Below are positions 37,768 to 46,457 of a stretch of DNA of 64,000 nucleotides, one piece after another. Within the stretch, counting starts at the first letter, position 1; each line of letters opens with the position of its first letter. Both the position numbers and the translations under genes were made by a program. The DNA is taken from assembly GCF_022814865.1 (NCBI RefSeq), contig NZ_JAKVRD010000002.1, positions 248,001 through 312,000 of the forward strand, in the 5' to 3' direction. The notes below the pieces were generated by a model that ran no database searches, was not told where the DNA came from, and was given only the letters and a program-made list of their open reading frames with translations. This DNA comes from Shimia aestuarii (GTDB lineage Bacteria; Pseudomonadota; Alphaproteobacteria; Rhodobacterales; Rhodobacteraceae).

Positions 37768-38636
37768 GGGCGACGTTCCAGCGCACGATAGAGCCAGAGA
37801 AGCGCCGATTGCGCCGATTGCGTCGTGTCATGCGGCGCGAATTGCCAGCCCGTTGTTGCCGCAAGCGCCTTGAGCCGGGCGCGGCGTTCGATCAGCCGCT
37901 CCATGTAGCGGTCGCGCAGGTCGGAGGCCTTGCGGGTCTCGTGGCTGAGGCTTGCGCCCATACTCTCGAAGACGGCGCGACCGTGGAAGGGAAAGCTCTC
38001 TTCGGCGGGGTCGAGCACCTGCATCATGACGCCGCGAATGCCCCGGTCGGCGGCTTTGAAGAGGGCGGCCTCGACGGCGTCGAAATCGCCAAGGAAATCC
38101 GAAATAAAGAGCGCGCGGGCATGAGGCAGCATGGCGCGAGCTTCGGGAGTTCCGAAATCCTCTCCGCTTGGCCCGAGAAGCATCTCGGTCAGGCGCAGAA
38201 TCTGGCCTTCGCCCCGGCGCGGGGGCAGGGCGGTGCCTGTGAGGCCGACGCGTTCTCCGGCACGGATCAGGAGGATCGCCACCGCAAGCGCGAGGGTGCG
38301 GGCGCGGTCGCCTTTGGTCATGCCTGTCTTGAGGCTGGTGAAGTCCATCGAGGCAGAGCGGTCCACCCAGAGCATCACCGATTGCGCCACCTGCCATTCA
38401 CGCTGACGCACGAATTGCGCGTCTGAGCGCGCCGAGCGGCGCCAGTCAATCATGCGCAGGGAATCACCGGGTTGGATCGGGCGGTACTGCCAGAAATCAT
38501 CTCCCAAACCTGCGCGCCGCCGCCCGTGTTCACCCAAGAGCACCGTCCCGGCGAGGTGTTCGGCCTCGGCAAGGAGCGGCGGCAGGCGGGCGGCCTCGGT
38601 CTCGGCGCGCGTGCGAAGATGGGCGGTGTCCGTCAC
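37764..38636 (-). CDS. DUF58 protein
   Basis: This 290-aa soluble protein has the DUF58 signature GDSLRMIDWRRSARSD, followed by a von Willebrand A-like fold with LWVDRSASM (MIDAS-like DxSxS). The GTG start at 38636 overlaps the moxR stop as GTGA. DUF58 proteins are standard partners of MoxR ATPases, probably as adaptors in metal- or cofactor-dependent assembly. Confidence 0.88.
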   Translation of the reverse strand: MTDTAHLRTRAETEAARLPPLLAEAEHLAGTVLLGEHGRRRAGLGDDFWQYRPIQPGDSLRMIDWRRSARSDAQFVRQREWQVAQSVMLWVDRSASMDFTSLKTGMTKGDRARTLALAVAILLIRAGERVGLTGTALPPRRGEGQILRLTEMLLGPSGEDFGTPEARAMLPHARALFISDFLGDFDAVEAALFKAADRGIRGVMMQVLDPAEESFPFHGRAVFESMGASLSHETRKASDLRDRYMERLIERRARLKALAATTGWQFAPHDTTQSAQSALLWLYRALERRP

Positions 38637-39640
38637 GCGGCGGCTCCGATCCCGTCCATCCCGGCGAGGGTCTCGGCGATCAGGTCGGACACGGTCTCGC
38701 CACGGGCGCGGGCCGCGAAAGTCAGCGCCATGCGGTGCGACAGGACCGGCACAGCCATCGCGGTCACGTCTTCGGCGGAGGGCACGAGGCGGCCATGCAG
38801 GAGCGCCTGCGCGCGCACCGTCAGCATCAGGGCCTGTGCGGCGCGGGGACCGGGCCCCCATGCAACGGTCTCGCGCACGGCTTCGGAGGCGGAGGGATCT
38901 TCGGGCCGGAAAGCGCGCACGAGGTCGAGGATCATTTCCACCACGCTTTCGCCGACGGGCATGCGTCGCAGAAGAGTCTGGGCGGCGATGAGGTCGGCGG
39001 CGGTAAAGACGGCGTGCGCTTCTTCCTCTTCGACGCCTGTCGTCGCGAGGAGAATGTCGCGTTCGGTGTCGCGGTCGGGATAGGGCACGTCGATCTGCAC
39101 GAGGAAGCGGTCAAGCTGGGCCTCGGGGAGGGGGTAGGTGCCTTCCTGTTCGATGGGGTTCTGCGTTGCAAGCACGTGGAAGGGCGCATCGAGGGGGCGA
39201 TCCTCACCCGCGACGGTTACCTTTTTCTCCTGCATCGCTTGAAGGAGGGCGGATTGGGTTCGGGGGCTGGCGCGGTTGATCTCGTCCGCCATCAGGAGCT
39301 GACAGAAGATCGGGCCGGGGACAAAACGAAACTCGCGCGTGCCGCCCTTGCCTTTCTCGAGCACCTCGGAGCCGAGAATGTCGGCAGGCATGAGATCGGG
39401 CGTGAACTGCACCCGGTTGCCATTGAGGCCCATCACGGTCGAAAGGGTTTCGACAAGCCGCGTCTTACCAAGGCCGGGAAGGCCGATCAGCAGGGCATGT
39501 CCCCCGCACAGAAGCGCCGAAAGCGTCAGGTCGACGACGCGCTCTTGACCGATGAACCGCTTGGTGATGGCGGTTTTGGCGGCTGCGAGCTGCCCGGTCA
39601 GCGCCTCGATATCCGCGACAAGATCGGCGTCTTGGGCCAT
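38633..39640 (-). CDS. MoxR family AAA+ ATPase
   Basis: This 335-aa ATPase has Walker A GLPGLGKTRL, Walker B LLMADEINR, sensor 1 ATQNPIEQEG and the MoxR lid region. The ATG at 39640 follows GGAGGACTTGTC. It heads a four-gene operon. MoxR proteins act as chaperone-like motors for assembly of metalloenzymes or envelope complexes; the client here is unknown. Confidence 0.93.
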   Translation of the reverse strand: MAQDADLVADIEALTGQLAAAKTAITKRFIGQERVVDLTLSALLCGGHALLIGLPGLGKTRLVETLSTVMGLNGNRVQFTPDLMPADILGSEVLEKGKGGTREFRFVPGPIFCQLLMADEINRASPRTQSALLQAMQEKKVTVAGEDRPLDAPFHVLATQNPIEQEGTYPLPEAQLDRFLVQIDVPYPDRDTERDILLATTGVEEEEAHAVFTAADLIAAQTLLRRMPVGESVVEMILDLVRAFRPEDPSASEAVRETVAWGPGPRAAQALMLTVRAQALLHGRLVPSAEDVTAMAVPVLSHRMALTFAARARGETVSDLIAETLAGMDGIGAAA

Positions 39641-39654
39641 GACAAGTCCTCCGC

Positions 39655-39669
39655 TAGGTTTATATCCTA
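39655..39669. promoter_or_regulatory. Inverted repeat in the moxR/DUF1285 divergent promoter
   Basis: TAGG-N7-CCTA sits centrally in the 56-bp gap between the divergent moxR and DUF1285 starts, over an AT-rich core that could serve as a -10 for either gene. It is a candidate shared operator; no regulator is suggested. Confidence 0.3.
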
Positions 39670-39696
39670 AGAGAAACCATATCGCGGGGAACGGAA

Positions 39697-40293
39697 ATGG
39701 CAAAAGCAATGAGCGGACAAATTCCCGTGACATCCTCGTTTGAGGGGATCGCGGAGGCGGCGCGTGATGCGGGAAAAGGCAAGACGCTCCCGCCTGTGCA
39801 TCTCTGGAATCCGCCGCTTTCGGGCGATATCGACATTCGGATCGCCAAAGACGGGCGTTGGTATCACGAAGGTGGCGAAATCCGGCGCGCACCGCTGGTG
39901 CGGGTGTTCTCGACGATTCTCAAACGGGAAGGCGACGAGACCTTTCTTGTCACGCCGGTTGAGAAATGGCGGATCACGGTCGAGGACGCGGCCTTTGTCG
40001 CCGTCGATGTCGAGGCCGAGGGGCGCGGAGAGACTCAAGTCTTGCGGTTTGTGACCAATGTCGGCGACGTCGTCGAGGCTGGTGCGGAGACCCCCATCCG
40101 CGTTGAGGGTGGAGAGGAAGATCCAGCGCCTTATGTCATGGTGCGCGGTGGGCTTGAGGCGCGGATCGACCGCAAGAGTTTCTATCGCATGGTTGAGATG
40201 GGCGAGGAGGCCGAGATCGATGGTGCGCGCCATTTTGGCATCTGGTCGGGCGGCACGTTCTTTCCGCTTATCGCGGCTGAGGCGTTGGACTAG
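39697..40293 (+). CDS. DUF1285 protein
   Basis: This 198-aa soluble protein of the DUF1285 family has PPVHLWNPPLSGDIDIRIAKDGRWYHEGGEI, the usual family opening, and GGLEARIDRKSFYRMVEMGE. The function is unknown; it is often located near moxR. The stop TAG overlaps the stop of the convergent EamA gene by 4 nt (CTAG). Confidence 0.88.
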   Translation: MAKAMSGQIPVTSSFEGIAEAARDAGKGKTLPPVHLWNPPLSGDIDIRIAKDGRWYHEGGEIRRAPLVRVFSTILKREGDETFLVTPVEKWRITVEDAAFVAVDVEAEGRGETQVLRFVTNVGDVVEAGAETPIRVEGGEEDPAPYVMVRGGLEARIDRKSFYRMVEMGEEAEIDGARHFGIWSGGTFFPLIAAEALD

Positions 40294-41231
40294 GCCGCGA
40301 CGCGGCGGGTCTCGCCGCGCTGGGCGATGATGACACCGAGGATGACGATGCCTGCGCCACAGGCCTTGGTCCAGTTCCAGCCGTCCCCGAGCGCGAGCAT
40401 CAAGAGCATGACGTAGAACGGCGCGACGTTGATATGAAACGAGGCGACGGCGATGCCGAGGCGACCGACCGAGGCGATCCACATCACCTGACTGAGTGCG
40501 CCGGCGGCGAGGGCATAGATCGCAAGCATGGTGATTTGGTGGGTGTCGATCACCGCGCGGGGCAGCACGTCTGTACCGATCGCATAGGCGACGAGGAAGA
40601 TCGTCGCGTTGAAGACGAGCCCACCTGCAAGCGTGATCGTCGTGCGTCCGACCGGGGAAAGGTCGGAGAAGTCGCGCACGGTAAAGTGGCTTCCGAGCGC
40701 GAAGAGGAAACAGGACCCGAGCGCCGCGAGGACGCCCGCGCCGAGGGTTTCAACGCCTGTGCCGCCTGTGGCGATCACGCCGCCCGCGACGGAGGCGATC
40801 ATGCCAAGAACGAAGGCCGTGTTGAGGCGTCGCCCACCGCTCCACATTTCGATCAGGGTTGCGGCGATGGGGGTGCCTGTGGCGATGATGGCGACGGTGA
40901 CGGCGTCGGTCAGGGATTGCGCGAGCAGGAGGAGGTAGGTGCCGAGGCCAAAGGTCAGCCCGCCAATGAGCGTGCCGCGCCCCCAACGCGCCGAGGCAAC
41001 GGCGCGGGGGCCATCAACGAGGAGCCAAAGCACCATCAGCATCGTCACAGCGAGCGCGAAACGTGCGGTGATGAGGGCCAGTGTCGGCCATGTTGCAAGC
41101 AGCACCTCTGCCGCCGGGAAACCACAGGCCCAGGCGAACATCGAGGCCACGCCAAGGGCGTTTCCGGACAGAGTCCGGCGGGTACCGCCGACCGCAATAG
41201 GCCGCACGGGATTGGGGCTTGTCGAGGACAT
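40290..41231 (-). CDS. EamA/DMT family exporter
   Basis: This 313-aa inner-membrane protein has about ten hydrophobic helices in two EamA repeats (N half with ALGVASMFAWACGFPAAEVLL; C half with YALAAGALSQVMW). It belongs to the drug/metabolite transporter superfamily; the substrate is unknown. The ATG at 41231 has GGAGAGG upstream. Confidence 0.88.
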   Translation of the reverse strand: MSSTSPNPVRPIAVGGTRRTLSGNALGVASMFAWACGFPAAEVLLATWPTLALITARFALAVTMLMVLWLLVDGPRAVASARWGRGTLIGGLTFGLGTYLLLLAQSLTDAVTVAIIATGTPIAATLIEMWSGGRRLNTAFVLGMIASVAGGVIATGGTGVETLGAGVLAALGSCFLFALGSHFTVRDFSDLSPVGRTTITLAGGLVFNATIFLVAYAIGTDVLPRAVIDTHQITMLAIYALAAGALSQVMWIASVGRLGIAVASFHINVAPFYVMLLMLALGDGWNWTKACGAGIVILGVIIAQRGETRRVAA

Positions 41232-41337
41232 GCCACACCTCTCCTGCAAGGTCGAAACTGATTTTGAAACGTCTCCCGGAAATACGGGCCGACCCCTCGT
41301 CCCTCGCGTGATTCGGGCGCGGTTTCTTGTTCATTTT

Positions 41338-41350
41338 CGACAGTGTGTCG
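41338..41350. promoter_or_regulatory. Small inverted repeat between EamA and hyi-like genes
   Basis: CGACA-GTG-TGTCG flanked by TTTT on both sides lies in the 165-bp divergent intergenic region. It is a possible operator; the evidence is the symmetry and location only. Confidence 0.25.
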
Positions 41351-41396
41351 TTTTCGGACCTTGTCTTGGGTGCGGGTCGAGGCAAGGGTGAGAGTC

Positions 41397-42158
41397 ATGA
41401 TCCGCTCTGCCGCCAATATCAGCATGCTGTTTGATGAGATGCCGTTTCTCGAAAGGTTCACGGCTGCGAAGGCGGCGGGGTTCGATGCGGTCGAGATCTT
41501 GTTTCCCTATGAGACGCCGATCGAAAGGCCTTGCGCCGCGAAGGCGGCGGCGGGGCTACCTGTCGTGCTGATCAACACGCCGCCGACGGACTGGGCCGCA
41601 GGCGCGCGGGGATGGGCCGCCGTGCCGCGGCAGGAGCGGCGGTTCCGCGAGGATTTCGAGCAGGCGCTTCGCTATGCGCGGGCGCTTGATGCGGGGATCA
41701 TTCACGTGATGTCAGGCGTTGCCGAGGGCGACGCGGCGCGCGCCACTCTGGTTGAGAACCTGCGCTGGGCCACGGCAATGGCACCGGAGCAGAGGCTCAG
41801 CATCGAACCGCTCAACCCGGTGAGTATGCCGGGGTATTTCCTCAACGACTATGCGCTTGCGGTCGAGGTTATCGATGCGGTGGGGGCGGAAAACCTGACC
41901 CTGCAATACGATGCGTTTCATGCGCAGATGTTGACCGGGGATGCGCTTGCCGTGTGGCGCGCGTATGGGGCGCGGGCCGGGCATGTGCAGGTCTCTGATG
42001 TGCCGGGGCGCGTTGCGCCGGGGCTTGGTGGTGCGGTCGATTTCGACGCGCTTTTCGCGGCGTTGCGGGGGGATGGGTATGATGGGTACGTCAGCGCAGA
42101 ATATCTTCCGGGCAAGGCGGGCACCGTGGCAGAGCTTGGCTGGATGAGCCGTTTTTAG
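41397..42158 (+). CDS. Hydroxypyruvate isomerase family protein
   Basis: This 253-aa TIM-barrel protein of the Hyi/xylose-isomerase-like family has SAANISMLFDEMPFLERF, AVEILFPYE, SIEPLNPVSMPGYFL and QYDAFHAQ. The metal-binding Glu and Asp/His positions of the family appear intact. Hydroxypyruvate/tartronate semialdehyde interconversion is the family default; substrates vary. The start at 41397 is chosen by homology. The gene overlaps the convergent CDF gene stop by 4 nt. Confidence 0.85.
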   Translation: MIRSAANISMLFDEMPFLERFTAAKAAGFDAVEILFPYETPIERPCAAKAAAGLPVVLINTPPTDWAAGARGWAAVPRQERRFREDFEQALRYARALDAGIIHVMSGVAEGDAARATLVENLRWATAMAPEQRLSIEPLNPVSMPGYFLNDYALAVEVIDAVGAENLTLQYDAFHAQMLTGDALAVWRAYGARAGHVQVSDVPGRVAPGLGGAVDFDALFAALRGDGYDGYVSAEYLPGKAGTVAELGWMSRF

Positions 42159-43060
42159 TGGCCGATCCGCGCAGCGTCGGCACAGCTTTCCTCGGCGGTC
42201 TCCATCTCGATCATGCCGTGGTGGATGCCGAAACGATCAGAGAGCATCTGGCGCAGGGCCGCGCGCAATTCGGCGGGGGCTTTGCTGCCGTCAATCACCA
42301 CATGGGCGTCGAGCGAGACCTCGTGTTCCTGCATGCGCCAGAGATGGACGTGGTGGATTGAGGCGACGCCGGGCATGCCTTCAAGCGCGGCGAGCACCTC
42401 TTCAAGGGGCGGATCATCAGGGCTTGCCAGCATGAGGATGCGGATCACGGGGCGCAGGCCGGTGGCGGAATGCCAGAGGATATAGCCCGCGATGACGAGC
42501 GTCAGGATCGGGTCGATCAGGCGCCAATCGTAGAGCAGGATCAAGACCCCTGCGACGATCACGGCGATGGAGCCGAGTGCGTCGGCGATATTGTGCAGAA
42601 AGGCGGCGCGCATGTTCACGCTGTCGCGTGACAGGCGCATGATGAGAAGCGCGGTGACGGCATCGACGACGAAGGCGATCCCGGCGACGATGACGACGAT
42701 CCAGCCCTCGACTTCGACCGGGTTGAACAGGCGGCCGATGCCTTCTGAGACAAGATAGAGCGCGATGACGATCAGTGTCGTGTAGTTCACCAGCGCCGCC
42801 ACGACCTCGGCACGACCATAGCCAAAGGTCATGTCGGCATCGGCAGGGCGCCGTGCGATCCGGCGGGCGAAAAAGGCGATGATGAGGGAGAGGGCGTCGG
42901 AGAGGTTGTGGATCGCATCGGCGATCATGGCGAGCGAGCCAGAGATCACTCCGGCGACGATCTGCGCCAGCGTCAGCGCGACATTGACAATCACAGCCCA
43001 GAGGACGCGTGTGTCTCCGGTATCGGGTAGGGCGTGGTGGTGGTGGTGATCGTGGGGCAT
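42155..43060 (-). CDS. Cation diffusion facilitator (CDF) metal exporter
   Basis: This 301-aa protein has a His-rich N-terminus (PHDHHHHH), six membrane helices and the two metal-site blocks HNLSDALSL and HNIADALGS, which place zinc-type ligands (H/D) in helices II and V. The C-terminal cytoplasmic domain is present (HHVHLWRMQEHEVSLDAHVV). It probably exports Zn2+ or Co2+. The ATG at 43060 has GGAGT upstream. Confidence 0.93.
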   Translation of the reverse strand: MPHDHHHHHALPDTGDTRVLWAVIVNVALTLAQIVAGVISGSLAMIADAIHNLSDALSLIIAFFARRIARRPADADMTFGYGRAEVVAALVNYTTLIVIALYLVSEGIGRLFNPVEVEGWIVVIVAGIAFVVDAVTALLIMRLSRDSVNMRAAFLHNIADALGSIAVIVAGVLILLYDWRLIDPILTLVIAGYILWHSATGLRPVIRILMLASPDDPPLEEVLAALEGMPGVASIHHVHLWRMQEHEVSLDAHVVIDGSKAPAELRAALRQMLSDRFGIHHGMIEMETAEESCADAARIGH

Positions 43061-43211
43061 CGGCACTCCTTGGACAGAGGGTGCGCCATGGGTGTGAGGG
43101 AGACAAGGGGCTGTGCGCTTAGGTCGCTTGTGCAGGCGTGCACAGGGGGGTGCGCGTTGCGGTGGGCAGGGGAAAGAGGGACATAGCGGCAAAACATTCC
43201 GGAGATCTTAT

Positions 43212-43442
43212 ATGTTCCCACCACGCTTTCAGCCGTTTCTCTTTGCCTTCTTCATGTCGGGTATGATGTCCTTCCTGATCATCGGTATCTCGACCCTTCG
43301 ACTTGCCGGGTTCGTCGAAGGGTTCTTTGGCCTATGGGTCAGTGGCTGGCTCTCAGCCTGGGTCGTGGCGTTTCCGATCGTGCTTTTCGTGGCGCCGCTG
43401 GCGCGCAGGATCACGATGCGTCTTGTGAAACAGCCTGCCTAG
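43212..43442 (+). CDS. DUF2798 small membrane protein
   Basis: This 76-aa protein has two membrane helices, with a MFPPRFQPFLFAFFMSGMMS start and VAFPIVLFVAPLARR, typical of DUF2798. The function is unknown. The ATG at 43212 has CCGGAG 9 bp upstream. The stop shares CTAG with the polA stop on the other strand. Confidence 0.85.
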   Translation: MFPPRFQPFLFAFFMSGMMSFLIIGISTLRLAGFVEGFFGLWVSGWLSAWVVAFPIVLFVAPLARRITMRLVKQPA

Positions 43443-46258
43443 TGCGCCTCGGCCCAGTTGGCGCCTTGCCCAGCGTCAACGATGAGCGGCACGTTCAGTT
43501 TCACCACCGGCTCGGCCGCGCCCTGCATGATGTCGCGAGCGACCGCGATTGTCTCGTCCACGGCGCTGTCTTCGACCTCGAAGATGAGTTCATCGTGCAC
43601 CTGTAGGAGCATCTTGGCGGGCAGGTCGGCAATCGCCTCGGGCATGCGGATCATGGCGCGGCGAATGATGTCAGCGGCAGTCCCCTGAATCGGTGCGTTG
43701 ATCGCGGCGCGGTTGGCAAAACCCGCGCGGGGCCCTTTGGCGTTGATCTCGGGCATATGAATTTTGCGACCAAATAGAGTTTGGACGTATTCGTGCTCTT
43801 TCGCAAACGCCTTGGTGTCGTCCATGTAGGCGCGGATACCGGGGAAGCGTTCGAAGTAGCGGTTGATGAAGTCCTGCGCCTCGCCACGTGGGATGCGCAG
43901 GTTGCGGGCGAGGCCAAAGCCGGAGATGCCGTAGATCACGCCGAAGTTGATCGCCTTGGCGCGGCGGCGCACTTCGGGGGTCATCTCGTCCAGCGGCACG
44001 TCGAACATTTCGGACGCGGTCATGGCGTGAATGTCGAGCCCGTCATGGAACGCCTGTTTCAGGGCGTCGATATCGGCGATATGGGCGAGGATGCGCAGTT
44101 CGATCTGGCTATAGTCGAGCGCGATCAGGGTTTTGCCCTCTTCCGCCACGAACGCCTCGCGGATGCGGCGGCCCTCTTCGCTGCGCACGGGGATGTTTTG
44201 CAGGTTGGGATCGGTCGAGGCAAGGCGGCCGGTATTGGCGCCGGTCTGCACGTAGGAGGTATGGACGCGGCCCGTCTCGGGGTTGATGTGGTCCTGTAGC
44301 GCGTCGGTATAGGTCGATTTCAGTTTCGAAAGCTGCCGCCAGTCGAGGATGCGGGCGGGCAGGTCATGTTCCGTCGCGAGGTCTTCGAGGACATCGGCGG
44401 GGGTCGAATACTTGCCGGTCTTGCCTTTCTTGCCGCCGGGCAGGGCCATCTTGTCGAAGAGGATTTCGCCGACCTGCGCGGGAGAGCCGACATTGAAGCT
44501 TTCACCCGCCAACTCGTGAATCTCGGCCTCGAGGCCGGCCATCTTCTGGGCGAAGGCGTTGGACATGCGGCTTAGCGTGTCGCGGTCGACCTTGACGCCG
44601 TGGCGTTCCATCTGGGCCAGCACGGGCGAGAGCGGGCGTTCGAGGGTCTCGTAGACCGTCGTCACCTGTTTCTGGTGCAGTTGCGGTTTGAAGAGTTGCC
44701 AGAGGCGGAGCGTGATGTCGGCATCCTCGGCGGCATATTTCACCGCCTCGTCGAGCGGCACCTTGTCGAAGGTGATCGCGGATTTGCCGGAGCCGAGCAG
44801 GGATTTGATCGGGATCGGCGTATGCGCGAGGTAGCGTTCGGCGAGCGTATCCATGCCGTGTCCATGCAGGCCCGCATGAAGCGCGTAGCTCAGGAGCATC
44901 GTGTCGTCGATCGGCGCGACGGTGATGCCGTAGCGCGAGAGGATCTTGGCGTCATACTTGGCGTTCTGGAAGATCTTCAGGATCGCGGGGCTTTCCAGCA
45001 CGGGCTTGAGCGCGTCGATCACCTCGTTCAGGGGCAATTGCCCCTCGGCCAACTCGTCGCTGGCAAAGAGATCGTCCGTCCCGGCCTCTTTCTTGTGGCC
45101 GACGGGGATATAGCAGGCCTCGCCCGGCTCGACGGACAGGCAGATGCCGACGAGATCGACGACCATTTCGTCAAGCCCGGTGGTCTCGGTATCGACGGCG
45201 ATATAGCCCCGCGCATGGGCCTTGGCGATCCACGCATCAAGGGCGGCGCGGTCCTTGACCCATTCATAGGCCTCCACGTCAAACGGCTTGTCCTCGGGCG
45301 CATCCGCGGCGCCGCCTTGTGCGGGACCGGTGGCGGCGGGGGCTTCGGGGATGACAGGGGCCTCGACGCCGAGATTGTCGGCGACGCGCTTGGAAAGGGT
45401 GCGGAACTCCATCTCGGAGAGGAATCCAAGGAGGGTCTCGGGTTCCGGGTCGCGCACCTCGAGATCCTCGATGGTGAAGTCGAGCGTCATGTCGCAGTCG
45501 AGCTGCACCAGCCGTTTCGACATCTCGATCTGCTCGCGTTTCTCGATCAGGGTCTGGCGGCGCTTGGGTTGCTTGATCTCTTCGGCGCGGTCGAGAAGCT
45601 CTTCGAGAGAGCCGAATTCATTGATGAGAAGCGCGGCGGTCTTGACGCCGATGCCGGGCGCGCCGGGGACGTTGTCGACGCTATCGCCTGCGAGCGCCTG
45701 CACATCGACGACGCGGTTCGGGCCGACGCCGAATTTCTCTTCGACGCCTTCGCTATCAATGCGTTTGTTTTTCATTGCGTCGAGCATTTCGACACCGCCG
45801 CCGACAAGCTGCATCAAGTCCTTGTCCGATGAGATGATGGTCACGCGACCCCCGGCCTCGCGGGCGCGGCACGCGAGCGTCGCGATGATGTCGTCGGCCT
45901 CGAAGCCTTCGACTTCCTTACAGGCGATGTTGAACGCTTCGGTCGCTTTGCGGGTCAGGGGGAATTGCGGCACGAGGTCTTCGGGTGCGGGCGGGCGATT
46001 GGCCTTATACAGATCGTAGAGATCGTTGCGGAAGCTCTTGCCGGAATGGTCGAAGATCACGGCGACATGTGTCGGCGCGTCGGGGCCGGTATTGGCCTCA
46101 ACATAGCGGTAGAGCATGTTGCAGAAGCCCGCGACCGCCCCAATGGGAAGCCCGTCGGATTTGCGCGTCAGTGGCGGCAGGGCATGATAGGCGCGGAAGA
46201 TGAAGGCCGAGCCGTCGATCAGGTGCAAATGGCAGCCCTTGCCGAATCCGGTGTCCAT
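43439..46258 (-). CDS. polA: DNA polymerase I
   Basis: This 939-aa protein has all three domains: 5'-3' exonuclease (LIDGSAFIFRAYHALPP at the N-terminus), 3'-5' proofreading exonuclease with VDTETTGLDE, NAKYDAKIL and YAAEDADITLR (DEDD residues kept), and the polymerase with motif A LDYSQIELRILAH, RRRAKAINFGVIYG and motif C QVHDELIFEV. It functions in repair and Okazaki-fragment maturation. Confidence 0.98.
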   Translation of the reverse strand: MDTGFGKGCHLHLIDGSAFIFRAYHALPPLTRKSDGLPIGAVAGFCNMLYRYVEANTGPDAPTHVAVIFDHSGKSFRNDLYDLYKANRPPAPEDLVPQFPLTRKATEAFNIACKEVEGFEADDIIATLACRAREAGGRVTIISSDKDLMQLVGGGVEMLDAMKNKRIDSEGVEEKFGVGPNRVVDVQALAGDSVDNVPGAPGIGVKTAALLINEFGSLEELLDRAEEIKQPKRRQTLIEKREQIEMSKRLVQLDCDMTLDFTIEDLEVRDPEPETLLGFLSEMEFRTLSKRVADNLGVEAPVIPEAPAATGPAQGGAADAPEDKPFDVEAYEWVKDRAALDAWIAKAHARGYIAVDTETTGLDEMVVDLVGICLSVEPGEACYIPVGHKKEAGTDDLFASDELAEGQLPLNEVIDALKPVLESPAILKIFQNAKYDAKILSRYGITVAPIDDTMLLSYALHAGLHGHGMDTLAERYLAHTPIPIKSLLGSGKSAITFDKVPLDEAVKYAAEDADITLRLWQLFKPQLHQKQVTTVYETLERPLSPVLAQMERHGVKVDRDTLSRMSNAFAQKMAGLEAEIHELAGESFNVGSPAQVGEILFDKMALPGGKKGKTGKYSTPADVLEDLATEHDLPARILDWRQLSKLKSTYTDALQDHINPETGRVHTSYVQTGANTGRLASTDPNLQNIPVRSEEGRRIREAFVAEEGKTLIALDYSQIELRILAHIADIDALKQAFHDGLDIHAMTASEMFDVPLDEMTPEVRRRAKAINFGVIYGISGFGLARNLRIPRGEAQDFINRYFERFPGIRAYMDDTKAFAKEHEYVQTLFGRKIHMPEINAKGPRAGFANRAAINAPIQGTAADIIRRAMIRMPEAIADLPAKMLLQVHDELIFEVEDSAVDETIAVARDIMQGAAEPVVKLNVPLIVDAGQGANWAEAH

Positions 46259-46457
46259 GTCGCGCTCCCTTGGTGTCTTGCTATGGCCCTTGTTGTGCCA
46301 TGCGGGGCAGGGGCGCGCCAGATGGAAATCGGGGCAGCAGGCGCATGGGCGGGGATCGGCGGGAAAGGGGCAAATGGTGGCAGGCAGGGAGAAAGCGGTT
46401 CACGCGGGGGGCGGCAAGGGGTAGAAGGCGCTGCAAAGAGAGATGGAGCCGTCCGAT

